DNA of 64,000 nucleotides from Shimia sp. (lineage in GTDB: Bacteria; Pseudomonadota; Alphaproteobacteria; Rhodobacterales; Rhodobacteraceae), in the NCBI GenBank assembly GCA_024224295.1, contig JAAENN010000145.1, positions 1 through 64,000 on the forward strand, written 5' to 3'. The position numbers were made by a program, and so were the translations under genes. The notes under the pieces are model-generated. The model did not search any database. It had not been told where the DNA came from and was given only the letters and a program-made list of their open reading frames with translations. Shown here in pieces: positions 1 through 10,764 of this stretch. How positions within the stretch are numbered: the stretch's first letter is position 1; every line of letters begins with the position of its first letter.

Positions 1-83
1 CGCGCCATTCCTTGCCCGACAAGCACCTCAACCTGCCGTAACTTCGTGACAATTTCCTCGGGCTTGTGTCGCTTATTTCCCAT
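1..83 (-). CDS. IS3-family transposase OrfA, N-terminal fragment (partial)
   Basis: Reading from the ATG at 83-81 on the minus strand gives MGNKRHKPEEIVTKLRQVEV followed by LVGQGMAR, then the window edge. The stretch KRHKPEEIVxKLRQVEVL is the standard start of the helix-turn-helix OrfA of IS3-family elements of the IS407 type. OrfA binds the terminal repeats; a programmed frameshift normally joins it to the DDE-domain OrfB, which is outside the window. Only about 27 residues are seen, so whether the transposase is intact is unknown. Confidence 0.8.
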   Translation of the reverse strand, partial: MGNKRHKPEEIVTKLRQVEVLVGQGMA

Positions 84-139
84 CGTGAATCCTCCGTTTT
101 CTAAACATAGCGGCGGACCACTTCAGTGGGGGAGGATCA
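1..139 (-). mobile_element. End of an IS3-family (IS407-like) insertion sequence
   Basis: The first 139 bases are one end of an insertion sequence that continues outside the window. The minus strand starts with a TG dinucleotide at 139 and reads TGATCCTCCCCCACTGAAG, the kind of terminal repeat found on IS3-family elements. About 55 bases further in comes the start codon of a transposase OrfA. The element joins abruptly, at 139/140, to a coding sequence that has lost its 5' part. No second end is visible, so target duplication cannot be tested. Confidence 0.8.
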
Positions 140-408
140 TTTTTGAAACCCATCGCGACGTGGACTATTTCCCGTCTTACGAAATCATCACCGCGCCAGT
201 GACTGGCGGTGCCTTCTTTGAGGCAAACCAACGCAGCGTGACAGAGGCAGGTGTGAGCACCGCAATGCGCACCTTTCTGGCGCAACACGACCCGGACGGC
301 TCTCCCATTGCTCCAGCAAAAGAAGCCGTTGCCAAGCAGACTGACACTCCAACTCCCGAAGACGATCTGGCTTGCGAAGAGGCCTTTCTGGAGGCCTTTG
401 CCCCATGA
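140..408 (+). pseudogene. GSCFA-family protein, 3' fragment interrupted by the IS
   Basis: The frame runs open to a TGA at 406-408 and encodes the C-terminal about 89 residues of a GSCFA-domain protein. The run DYFPSYEIITAP followed by FFEANQRSVTEAGV is a family hallmark. GSCFA proteins are SGNH-hydrolase-like and of unclear function, usually around 300 residues or more. The 5' two-thirds are absent because the IS end at 139 abuts the coding frame. An ATG at 46 opens the same frame, but its first 31 codons are IS sequence, so a functional product is unlikely. The stop overlaps the start of the next gene (ATGA at 405-408), so the two were probably translationally coupled. Confidence 0.75.
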
Positions 409-1166
409 GCCGCAAAGTCTGTGTTCTCGGAAACTCTCATATCGCGGCTCTCAAAGGCGGCTGGGAAACCGCTTCCCCGGCTAAGCAACTTGATCCGGAT
501 TTCTTTGGTGCGCTGTCTAAAGGTATGGAGACCCTCGCTTTGATCGACGGCAAACTGCTTCCATCCGATCCCGAAGCCGCTGCATTCTTTTGCGACATCT
601 CCGGCAAAGGTATCGGCGCGCGCGCCGAAGACTACGAGGCTTTTGTGCTCTGCGGCATGGGCATGTTCCCCAATCCCGTTTTCAACAACTACGCCAGCTA
701 CGCCACGCCCAGCACGTGCAACACAAACGCCGCATATTATGTGAGTGACGCGTGTCTTGACGATCTACTCTGGGACCACATTGACCGCTCCATGATAATG
801 CATTGCGCCCGGCTCGTGCGCGGAGTGACCGATGCGCCGGTGCACCTTGTTTGGCAGGCTTTCTGGTCAGAGGCGCTCATTAATATTCAATGGCGCGCGG
901 ATCAAATGGCACCAATCGTTGCCAACGGCGATCAGGAGTACATTCATGCACGGATGCGCACCGTCGAGACCCGCCTAGCTAACGAAGGCTTCTCCGTCCT
1001 GACACAACCCGAAGACACGCTTACTCAAGGCGTTATGACCAAAAAAGAGTATTCCCGCGGCTCCGTGCTGTTTCGTGAAGGTCTCAACCAACCACACCGT
1101 GACAACGATGTGTTTCACATGAACAGCGACTATGGGGCAAAATGTTGGAACACTTGGAGCATTTGA
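405..1166 (+). CDS. Hypothetical protein, possible SGNH-like, coupled to GSCFA gene
   Basis: A 253-residue protein. The ATG at 405 is chosen because it overlaps the stop of the GSCFA fragment (ATGA), a typical coupling; an in-frame ATG at 372 would lie inside that gene. The N-terminus, KVCVLGNSHIAALKGGW, has the look of a nucleotide-binding-fold or SGNH start (GNSH with a Ser). The ending, HMNSDYGAKCW, is reminiscent of the Asp/His block of SGNH hydrolases. No transmembrane segment or signal peptide is seen. I do not recognise a named family. Pairing with GSCFA suggests a shared role, perhaps in surface polysaccharide modification, but this is inference. With its upstream partner broken, its transcription may now depend on the IS. 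Confidence 0.6.
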   Translation: MSRKVCVLGNSHIAALKGGWETASPAKQLDPDFFGALSKGMETLALIDGKLLPSDPEAAAFFCDISGKGIGARAEDYEAFVLCGMGMFPNPVFNNYASYATPSTCNTNAAYYVSDACLDDLLWDHIDRSMIMHCARLVRGVTDAPVHLVWQAFWSEALINIQWRADQMAPIVANGDQEYIHARMRTVETRLANEGFSVLTQPEDTLTQGVMTKKEYSRGSVLFREGLNQPHRDNDVFHMNSDYGAKCWNTWSI

Positions 1167-1380
1167 CCCAAGTTTGACTGTCAAAGATCAACACGAATGT
1201 CGGCTGAGCCAACGTCGTGATTGCGCAGCGATCACTGTGATTGAACAAGGAATCTCAGCAGCAAGTTCCTGGAGTTTTCTAGAATGCCTCACGGCAAATC
1301 TCCAATTTGAAAGCATGCCGCGAACGACGCCATTACAGTCCTTTATTTTGCTGGATCGTAAGAAAAGGGGTGTCAACACT

Positions 1381-1427
1381 AATCTACATATTGACCCCCA
1401 CCGACAAACACCCCCAATATAGTGTTG
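1381..1427 (+). promoter_or_regulatory. Pair of NrdR-box-like sites upstream of nrdHIEF
   Basis: Two 16-base sites match the NrdR consensus acaCwAtATaTwGtgt. They are AATCTACATATTGACC at 1381-1396 and CCCCAATATAGTGTTG at 1412-1427. Their starts are 31 bases apart, close to three helical turns, as is usual for the paired sites of the repressor NrdR. They lie just before the cobalamin riboswitch, so they probably overlap the operon promoter. A similar pair precedes nrdJ at 30051-30098, which supports both. Confidence 0.6.
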
Positions 1428-1600
1428 CTTCGGTTCTTTCGATTCTGGTCGAAGGCTAAGAGGGAAGTCGGTGAGAATCCGGCACTGCCCCCGCAACTGT
1501 AAGCGGTGAGCAAGGTTGATTGCGCCACTGAAAGTCCCGCTTTCGGGAAGGCCAGCCAAGCATGGATCCGCGAGTCAGGAGACCTGCCGTCAGCGCAACA
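1428..1600 (+). promoter_or_regulatory. Cobalamin (B12) riboswitch controlling nrdHIEF
   Basis: The leader carries the conserved parts of a cobalamin riboswitch in order. These are the GGTGAGAATCCGGCACTGCC block at about 1470-1489 with CCCGCAACTGTAA after it, then GCCACTG at 1524-1530, then GGGAAGGC, and the closing GAGTCAGGAGACCTGCC at about 1572-1588. Adenosylcobalamin binding normally turns such leaders off. The stretch 1600-1686 up to nrdH is presumably the expression platform; it has a G-rich run around 1617-1634 but no clear terminator, so ribosome-site masking is possible. Exact ends are approximate. Confidence 0.95.
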
Positions 1601-1686
1601 AAAAGACCACGAACGGAGGGTTCGGGGGCGTGCCATGGCTGTTGCCCGGCACTGCGTCCTCGACTTTGACAACAGAAAGAGGACAG

Positions 1687-1911
1687 ATGAGCATCATCGT
1701 ATATTCCAAACCAGCTTGCGTACAATGCACCGCGACGACCCGTGCGCTGGATGCCAAGGGCATCAGCTACGACGTAGTGGATTTGACTGAAGATAACTCT
1801 GCGCTGACCCGCGTGACTGAGCTCGGATATCGCCAGGCGCCAGTTGTGGAAGCCAACGGAGAACACTGGTCTGGCTTCCGCCCAGACATGATTGCCCGCC
1901 TGGCCTCCTAA
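1687..1911 (+). CDS. nrdH: Glutaredoxin-like protein NrdH
   Basis: A 74-residue redoxin that reduces the class Ib ribonucleotide reductase. The fold starts with a beta strand and the redox motif C-V-Q-C at residues 10-13 (in [20 protein letters not shown]). The conserved PVV (cis-Pro) and the SGFRPDM C-terminal motif typical of NrdH follow. The ATG at 1687 is preceded by an AGAAAGAGGA ribosome-binding stretch; longer in-frame starts at 1516 fall inside the riboswitch and are rejected. It is the first gene of nrdHIEF, one base from the GTG proposed for nrdI, and so is under both the NrdR sites and the riboswitch. Confidence 0.95.
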   Translation: MSIIVYSKPACVQCTATTRALDAKGISYDVVDLTEDNSALTRVTELGYRQAPVVEANGEHWSGFRPDMIARLAS

Positions 1912-1912
1912 C

Positions 1913-2322
1913 GTGGCGGGCCGCGATCCCGCACTTGTCTATTTCTCGTCCGCTTCAGGTAACACGCACCGCTTTGTGACGCGGCTCGGTTGGGCTGCGA
2001 CGCGGATCGCGGTGGAGCCGGACGCGGCACTACCGATAGTGGATGCGCCATTTGTTTTGGTTTGCCCAACCTATGCGGACGGCCAGGGCCGAGGTGCGGT
2101 GCCCAAACAAGTGATCCGGTTTCTCAATGACCCGGCGCGGCGCAGGCACATTTGCGGTGTGATCGGCACAGGCAATCGAAACTTCGGTGCGACCTACGCG
2201 CTTGCGGGCCGCATCATCTCTGAAAAATGCAAAGTGCCACTGCTCTACACGTTGGAGCTTGCTGGCACTGACACGGATATCGCCCGCGTGACAGACGGGC
2301 TGCAAAAACTGGGGGACAACCT

Positions 2323-2341
<19 letters not shown>
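1913..2341 (+). CDS. nrdI: Flavodoxin-like protein NrdI
   Basis: A 142-residue FMN flavoprotein. NrdI supplies the oxidant for assembling the dimanganese-tyrosyl radical cofactor of NrdF. The phosphate-loop motif [13 protein letters not shown] lies near the N-terminus and the flavin loop [15 protein letters not shown] near residues 90-105, both diagnostic. I choose the GTG at 1913, one base after the nrdH stop; an ATG at 1892 in the same frame would overlap nrdH and add seven residues. It overlaps nrdE by 19 bases, suggesting coupled translation. Confidence 0.93.
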
Positions 2342-5430
<3,089 letters not shown>

Positions 5431-5431
<1 letters not shown>

Positions 5432-5817
5432 TGGCTAAAGACACGTTGTCAATTGTGCGCGATTGGCATGAGGCGTTTGACGTGCCCGTTGTGGACCAGC
5501 CGTCTATCCCTGCGCCCCGCGCGCAAATGCGCTTAGCGATCCTTGAAGAGGAGGTCGCAGAGCTGCGCGACGCAGTAGAGGCTGGCGACATGGTCGAAGT
5601 GCTCGATGCGCTTTGTGATATCCAGTACGTGCTGGATGGCACCTTTCTTGAATTTGGTCTGCATGGGGTCAAACAAGAGGCCATGGAAGAGGTTCACAGC
5701 TCCAATATGTCTAAACTCGGCACTGACGGCAGGCCCGTTTTGCGAGAAGATGGCAAGGTGTTGAAAGGGCCAGGGTTTCGACAACCAGACTTGCAACAGT
5801 TTTTGCAAAAAAGCTGA
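5431..5817 (+). CDS. MazG/PRA-PH-like nucleotide pyrophosphohydrolase
   Basis: A 128-residue all-alpha NTP pyrophosphohydrolase-like protein. The acidic metal-binding motifs appear as LEEEVAEL (EExxE) near residues 36-42 and EVLDALCDIQYVLDG (ExxD) near residues 52-66. The family (MazG, phosphoribosyl-ATP pyrophosphohydrolase) hydrolyses nucleoside triphosphates to monophosphates. Its start overlaps the nrdF stop (TGATG), so it is the last gene of the nrd operon and shares its B12 and NrdR control. A role in clearing damaged or excess dNTPs is inferred from that context. A hairpin terminator follows at once. Confidence 0.8.
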
Positions 5818-5822
5818 CGAAG

Positions 5823-5851
5823 AAAGGCCGACAAGCGTTTGTCGGCCTTTT
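5823..5851 (+). terminator. Intrinsic terminator of the nrd operon
   Basis: The inverted repeat AAAGGCCGACAA / TTGTCGGCCTTT encloses a short GCG loop and is followed by TTCAATTT. It begins six bases after the stop of the pyrophosphohydrolase gene. The A-rich upstream arm means it could work in both directions, but no gene converges here. Confidence 0.88.
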
Positions 5852-6215
5852 CAATTTCCCCATTTGGACTTCCTGCATCAGTGACGAAACCAAACCAAAG
5901 TGAAGGCTTTGCAACGACTACCATCAAAGGTGCGGGCCAGAGCTGAGACAGGAACTGGCTCTTTCGGTTTTCTTGACTTTGCGTTGGATTTAGGGAAATC
6001 ACGCGCCGCTCTTCTACATATGGCAAGCTTTGGCTTACCTCCCTGTTCACCCGGCACACAAAACTGGGGCTCTTCCGGTTGGCAACCAATTGCTCATCAT
6101 AAGATCACAATTGCCCCTTCCTTCCGTTTGCACTTCGCCTAAGTTATCACAATCAAAATTCGGTGGGTGACAGCAACGCGTCGCAGACTGCCCATTCTGT
6201 CGTAGAGGAATTGTT
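5852..6215 (+). other. Intergenic region upstream of the tonB operon
   Basis: 364 bases without a convincing gene. It should hold the promoter of the secreted-protein/exb/tonB operon. I looked for an iron-type operator (Irr or RirA style) and saw none that I would defend. Confidence 0.5.
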
Positions 6216-6647
6216 ATGCCCATTTTTACCCGCGTGCTTGCGCTTGCCATATTGCTCCCTCCTTCTGTGGCCCAAGCCCAGTCAGAAAACACAACCAAAC
6301 CTGGGGTGTCTCTTGAACTCAACGCAGTGCAAGATGTGGACGGGGCCTGCAGGTTTACGTTCGTAGCGGGCAATCACACTGGCACGGCTATTGATAAAGC
6401 AGTTTTTGAGACCGTTGTTTTTGACACGGACGGCGCAGTCGTGCGCTTGTCATTGTTTGATTTTCGCGCTCTGCCGGAAGGGCGGCCACGGGTGCGTCAA
6501 TTCGATGTGCCAGAGATGGCCTGCGATAACATTGGTCAGACTCTGATCAACGGATCCCACAGCTGTATCGTGAATGGTACAGAAAGTGGTGTGTGTAGCG
6601 ACGGATTGAGGCTCAACAGCCGTATCACGATGAAATTACTGGGATAA
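6216..6647 (+). CDS. Secreted hypothetical protein, first gene of tonB operon
   Basis: A 143-residue protein with a clear signal peptide (hydrophobic LALAILLPPSVAQAQ, cleavage probably after AQA near residue 22). The mature part is predicted mostly beta. It has four cysteines (in GACRF, EMACDN, HSCIV and GVCSD), probably forming two disulfides in the periplasm. It lies five bases before exbB and so is part of the same transcript. I recognise no named family; proteins of this kind precede exbB in other Rhodobacteraceae as far as I recall. A periplasmic accessory of TonB-dependent uptake is a guess. Confidence 0.7.
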   Translation: MPIFTRVLALAILLPPSVAQAQSENTTKPGVSLELNAVQDVDGACRFTFVAGNHTGTAIDKAVFETVVFDTDGAVVRLSLFDFRALPEGRPRVRQFDVPEMACDNIGQTLINGSHSCIVNGTESGVCSDGLRLNSRITMKLLG

Positions 6648-6652
6648 CAAAA

Positions 6653-7297
6653 ATGAACGGATTACGAGATGTGGTGGCCTTGGGCGGACCAGTGGTGGCC
6701 ATTCTTTTGGTGATGTCTGTTTTGACCGTTGCCGTCACTATCTACAAACTTTGGCAATTTGCCGCATCAGGCGTTGGACGGCACAAGGTTCTGTCCGAAG
6801 CTCTGGCAGCCTTGGACGTGGGCGACCCGAAACAAGCACAGGCGCGTCTGTCACACAGCCGCAGCTATCTGGCACCCTTTATTAAGGCCGCAATTCAAAC
6901 ACCGGCATCGCAAGCCCTTAGTGACCGGCTTGACGCTGAGGCTGGACTGGCGTTGGCTCGCCTGGAAAGGGGTTTTCGGTTGCTGGATACAATTGCGCAA
7001 CTTGCGCCACTTCTGGGCCTATTTGGGACCGTTCTGGGCATGATTGAAGCCTTTCAAAGCTTGCAAACAGCCGGATCTTCGGTAGACCCGTCTCTGCTTG
7101 CTGGCGGAATATGGGTCGCCTTGGTCACCACAGCAGTTGGCCTTGCAGTGGCGATGCCGACCTCCATGATTTTGTCATGGCTGGAAAGCCGCACTGCCCG
7201 CGAGCGTGTGTTTGCCGACAAAGCGCTGCGCACGGCGCTAATGGACCAGCATGCGGGAATAAATCAAACCGGCGAAGCGACAGCGGATCATGCGTAA
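6653..7297 (+). CDS. exbB: MotA/TolQ/ExbB proton channel family protein ExbB
   Basis: A 214-residue inner-membrane protein of the ExbB/TolQ family, with three transmembrane segments. The first is near residues 7-30. The last two contain the hallmark LLGLFGTVLGMIEAFQSL (about 119-136) and GIWVALVTTAVGLAVAMP (about 151-168), which line the proton path. ExbB forms a pentamer around an ExbD dimer and uses the proton gradient to energise TonB. It overlaps exbD by eight bases. The downstream tonB rather than tolA favours ExbB over TolQ. Confidence 0.9.
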   Translation: MNGLRDVVALGGPVVAILLVMSVLTVAVTIYKLWQFAASGVGRHKVLSEALAALDVGDPKQAQARLSHSRSYLAPFIKAAIQTPASQALSDRLDAEAGLALARLERGFRLLDTIAQLAPLLGLFGTVLGMIEAFQSLQTAGSSVDPSLLAGGIWVALVTTAVGLAVAMPTSMILSWLESRTARERVFADKALRTALMDQHAGINQTGEATADHA

Positions 7298-7655
7298 CCT
7301 CGCGCCCTTTGTCCGTCGACCACTTACGCTCACACCGTTAATCGATGTGATTTTTCTGTTGCTGTTGTTCTTTATGCTAACGTCGACTTTCTCAACATTT
7401 GGCGAGATCGAACTCAGCTCTGCACGAAAAGGCAGCGGCGAGCCGGTTGCCGATGTCGAGCGTTACTTTGTTCAGCTCGGCGCGGAACGCCTGACACTAA
7501 ACGGTCAGCCAACAACGCTGAAAGACATCGCGGCAACCATTGAAACGGGGCAAATTCTTGTCAGCCTCGATGCCGACACCACGGCGCAACGACTTGTAGA
7601 TTTTCTCCATCTGATGCGCCCGCGGGATGGGCTCGCCGTTTTGGTGTTGGAATGA
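7290..7655 (+). CDS. exbD: Biopolymer transport protein ExbD (first copy)
   Basis: A 121-residue protein with one N-terminal transmembrane helix and a periplasmic domain. The segment LTPLIDVIFLLLLFFMLTSTF holds the conserved Asp that carries protons in ExbD/TolR. It overlaps exbB and is followed four bases later by a second exbD-like gene. Two different ExbD paralogues in one operon are seen in some bacteria, and the second may make a mixed dimer. Confidence 0.88.
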   Translation: MRNLAPFVRRPLTLTPLIDVIFLLLLFFMLTSTFSTFGEIELSSARKGSGEPVADVERYFVQLGAERLTLNGQPTTLKDIAATIETGQILVSLDADTTAQRLVDFLHLMRPRDGLAVLVLE

Positions 7656-7659
7656 AGTC

Positions 7660-8037
7660 ATGATCCGTCACACCCCTCCTCGCAAAAGACGGGATTCGAC
7701 CATTCCGTTGATCAACGTTGTCTTTCTAATGCTGGTCTTTTTTCTGATCGCAGGCACCGTTGCGCCACCACTCGACCCCAATCTGAACTTGGTCCAGACC
7801 AATGACCTCGAAGGCCGTGAGCCGCCCGACGCCTTGGTGTTGCACGCAGATGGCCGCTTAAGTTTCAGGGGCCAGGCCGTCACGCCTGACACGCACCTCT
7901 TAGAAAACGACACAGCCCCAATCCGTATTATCCCTGACAGGGACGTCTCTGCGCAGCGCCTGATGGCAGTTACAAGCGCATTGCGACGCGCAGGCGCGCC
8001 CTCAGTTATCCTTGTCACCGAGCGGGCACTTCAGTGA
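7660..8037 (+). CDS. Biopolymer transport protein ExbD (second copy)
   Basis: A 125-residue ExbD/TolR-like protein. The ATG at 7660 is chosen over 7627, which would lie inside the first exbD. The N-terminal helix reads IPLINVVFLMLVFFLIAGTV: the usual Asp of the LxDVxFLLL motif is replaced by Asn (LINVVF). If the alignment is right, this copy lacks the protonatable residue. Its periplasmic domain is otherwise of normal size. It overlaps tonB by four bases. It may be a structural partner of the first ExbD rather than a proton carrier. Confidence 0.82.
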   Translation: MIRHTPPRKRRDSTIPLINVVFLMLVFFLIAGTVAPPLDPNLNLVQTNDLEGREPPDALVLHADGRLSFRGQAVTPDTHLLENDTAPIRIIPDRDVSAQRLMAVTSALRRAGAPSVILVTERALQ

Positions 8038-9158
8038 TCCGCCGCTCAGTCATTATTGCGTCTTTTGCGCTTTTGGTCTCGTTTGGCATTCATTTGCTAG
8101 GCCTTGGGTATGCCGTTCGCATTGAACGCACCTCCCCCGCGTCACAAGCGGCCGATGAGACAATTGCTATTAGCAATACCTTTGACGACTTTGCCGATGT
8201 GTTTGACGAACCGGAAGAACCGGAACCCGCCCCGGAGCCTGAGCCGCCGCAGCCAGTAGACCCTGTGCCGCCGACCAGTGACATTGATGTGCCTGACACC
8301 GAAGTTCTGGTAGCTTCAGACAACCCGCAAGACAGCTACGCACCTGATACAGGCACTGCCCAGATTGTTGCGCCAGTCCCACTTGCAGGCACGCAAAGCG
8401 ATTTTGTGTCGGAGCCAGATGTGACGGACCCAACATCCAATCAGGATTCAATCGACCCAGTGCCGCCACAAACAGATCAAGCCGCTCCGCTTGGCAGCGA
8501 AACGGACACGGTGGAAATCACAGAACCTGTCGCAGAACAGACATCTGCGGCGCCCATAGTTCAGGAAGTAACGCCCCCCACAGAAGCGGTGATCGCGGCG
8601 CTACCGGACGCCATAGTGCCCGTTGAACCCACAACACCGCTCTCAGACCCGGAAAGTGACCAGCAAACAGAGATCTCCCCAAACGAAAGTCAAGAAACGG
8701 ACCAGGCCGAAGACAGCGTTGAAAGCGATCCACAACCCCTGTTCCCCGGCCTGCGCAACGGCTTTGACGATCTGCGCAATCCGACCCAGGATCTGAAATC
8801 TCCTCTGGAAACTTTCCGACGTGAAGGGGCTCTTGCATCGGTTGGCGGGTTTGGCATCCAATCTGGCTCTGGAGCGAGCTCACGAGGCCCTGGCAACTCT
8901 GACACCACAAATTACGCGGGACGTGTGCTTGTACATCTCAACCGCACACGCCCTGTCCATGTTAATGCCAAAGGCTTTGCGCGCGTGTATTTTGAAATTT
9001 CACCGGATGGCTCCCTAAATTGGATCGAGATCATCGACAGTTCCGGCAGCGAGGCCGTCAATCGCGCCGCACGTACTCAAATCCAGAGCGCCGTGCCCTT
9101 TCCACTACCGCCAAATGGCAAACGCCGACAATTGTCGTTTACGTATCAGTCAAGATAG
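8034..9158 (+). CDS. tonB: TonB family energy transducer
   Basis: A 374-residue TonB-like protein. It starts at a GTG that overlaps the exbD2 stop. It has an N-terminal membrane anchor (about residues 6-24), then a long Pro/Glu/Asp-rich periplasmic spacer with repeated EPEP, PEPPQP and DPVPP runs (about residues 58-240). A C-terminal TonB domain follows (NRTRPVHVNAKGFARVYFEISPDG, IEIIDSSGSEAVNRAA, PFPLPP). The usual YP of TonB (YP..A) is replaced by RPVHV. At 374 residues it is longer than the E. coli protein (239) because of the spacer. No TonB-dependent receptor lies in the window. Confidence 0.88.
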   Translation: MIRRSVIIASFALLVSFGIHLLGLGYAVRIERTSPASQAADETIAISNTFDDFADVFDEPEEPEPAPEPEPPQPVDPVPPTSDIDVPDTEVLVASDNPQDSYAPDTGTAQIVAPVPLAGTQSDFVSEPDVTDPTSNQDSIDPVPPQTDQAAPLGSETDTVEITEPVAEQTSAAPIVQEVTPPTEAVIAALPDAIVPVEPTTPLSDPESDQQTEISPNESQETDQAEDSVESDPQPLFPGLRNGFDDLRNPTQDLKSPLETFRREGALASVGGFGIQSGSGASSRGPGNSDTTNYAGRVLVHLNRTRPVHVNAKGFARVYFEISPDGSLNWIEIIDSSGSEAVNRAARTQIQSAVPFPLPPNGKRRQLSFTYQSR

Positions 9159-9336
9159 CGCAGTTACGTGCCCTAAACCTTCAATTGCAAAGAAGTCACG
9201 TGACCTTTCAGGAGCGCGATTTGAGCTCTCCCTTCCGTGCGCCCTATGAGTTCAGATTCTCCTAAGCTTACTGGGCATCCCTCCCGACACGGGTGAAGAC
9301 CATAGCCGCGAACTCATGCTATTTCGAGGGAATGCT

Positions 9337-10257
9337 TCATGTCTCCCAAGGTGGGTTCCGGCCAATCTTTTCCAGAAGAAAGTCCATAAAGACCCGAACT
9401 TTTGCGGTAAGCACGTTCGATTTTGGGTAGATCAGCCAGAGGACCGACCGGTCGTCCACTTCATAGTCCGGCAGAACTCGTACGAGACGGCCATCCGCGA
9501 GCTCCTGGTGAACCAGCCATAGTGAGTTCATGGAGATCCCAGCGCCTGCGATCGTTGTGTTTTTTTGACTCAAACCATCATCGACAGCCAGCCTGCGTTT
9601 CGCATTCCGGGGATCAAAAGCTGCGGTTTCTCCGTCTGGTCCTATCAATGGCCGCGGTGCCAGCCCAATGAAGCTGACAATCCGGTGACTGGCCAGGTCC
9701 GACGGTGTTTGAGGGACCCCATTCTTGGCAAGGTAAGCGGGTGACGCACAAAGTATACGGGTGTCATTGGCCAGCTTACGCCCCTTAAGACTGGTGTCTT
9801 CCAGCTCGGAGTTGCGCAGCGCCAGATCGTAACTTCCCGCAATAAGATCAACTTGAGCGTCCGAAAAGCGCAGATCAAGCTCAACCTCCGGGTGGCTGTC
9901 CATGAACTCTGGCAGGATAGGCGCAATAAAGGCCTGTGCAAATGTGCTGGGCGCCGTGAAGCGCAGAGTGCCTTTTGCCTCAGCTTTGCCCTTGCCAAGT
10001 GCTGCAAAAGCAGCGGCCTCTTGTGCTAGGATCTCGCGTGCATAGGGAAGAAACTCCGCGCCTTCCAAGGACAAGGAAACTTTGCGGGTGGAGCGCTTGA
10101 GCAAGTCTGCTCCAACCAGTTTCTCGAGTTTGGCCAGACGCGTACTGGATGCGGCCGGCACCATGCCCAACTCGCGCCCGGCCGCACTGATGTTGAGTTT
10201 TTCGGCTGCTAAGACAAACAGCCGTAAAGAAAGCGTATCCACTGTATTATCACTCAT
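9337..10257 (-). CDS. LysR-family transcriptional regulator
   Basis: A 306-residue LysR regulator. The helix-turn-helix covers about residues 5-65 (LRLFVLAAEKLNISAAGRE, then ASSTRLAKLEKLVGADLLKRSTRKVSLS). The remainder is the substrate-binding effector domain, with the CrgA-type run GTLRFTAPSTFAQAFIAPILPEF. It is divergent from the LLM oxidoreductase and SDR genes, which are its likely targets, with a 507-base intergenic region between them. The inducer cannot be told from sequence. Confidence 0.9.
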   Translation of the reverse strand: MSDNTVDTLSLRLFVLAAEKLNISAAGRELGMVPAASSTRLAKLEKLVGADLLKRSTRKVSLSLEGAEFLPYAREILAQEAAAFAALGKGKAEAKGTLRFTAPSTFAQAFIAPILPEFMDSHPEVELDLRFSDAQVDLIAGSYDLALRNSELEDTSLKGRKLANDTRILCASPAYLAKNGVPQTPSDLASHRIVSFIGLAPRPLIGPDGETAAFDPRNAKRRLAVDDGLSQKNTTIAGAGISMNSLWLVHQELADGRLVRVLPDYEVDDRSVLWLIYPKSNVLTAKVRVFMDFLLEKIGRNPPWET

Positions 10258-10764
10258 TTACGAATTCTAAGATCAAAAATGGCCCCTTTATTCAGCTTCA
10301 GCAAGGTTTATTTTGTCTTGGAGGCCGCCACCCCATCGGGTTGCGCAGGCATGATCGGAGACCAATATGCGTTGCCAAAGCAAGATTAACCACCTTCAGA
10401 TGGAGACTGAAAGCGGCCTGACCCAAGTGGCGCGCGGATGTTCGATCATCCCATTCTCTTTTTGCAAAGCGCTTTGGGGCAATTCCTTCCGTCGCATTTC
10501 GCATAAAGGAATCTGCTCACAGTATAAGAGCTTGCAAGGACAACACCTGACACCAAGGTTGATTTTTCGTTTCGGCAGAAACCTGATGGTCCCAAAAGTC
10601 GATTTTCTAGCGAAGGTGATGACCAGGACCAACGAGGCAACCTCTGCGCCATGTTTGCCTCTCAATCGCGACCCGTGTCTCGATCCCATCGCAGATCGGA
10701 CAGCAGAAAATCCCTTAGCGCTGCAATCCCAATCGGTGACCAAAGCGTGTTGAAAGAACCTGAG
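10258..10764 (+). other. Divergent intergenic region, LysR / LLM oxidoreductase
   Basis: 507 bases between divergent genes. Several short frames are open on both strands, but none has a recognisable protein or a ribosome-binding site, and none is annotated. It should hold both promoters and the LysR operator. The length leaves room for a decayed gene, but I see no proof of one. Confidence 0.45.

Noticed and set aside
8090-8910. Long minus-strand frames within tonB
   Set aside because: They mirror the Pro/Glu-rich spacer of TonB and have no independent support.
10298-10753. Several frames of 68-128 codons between the LysR and LLM genes
   Set aside because: Mutually overlapping on both strands without a conserved motif; probably shadows in intergenic DNA.
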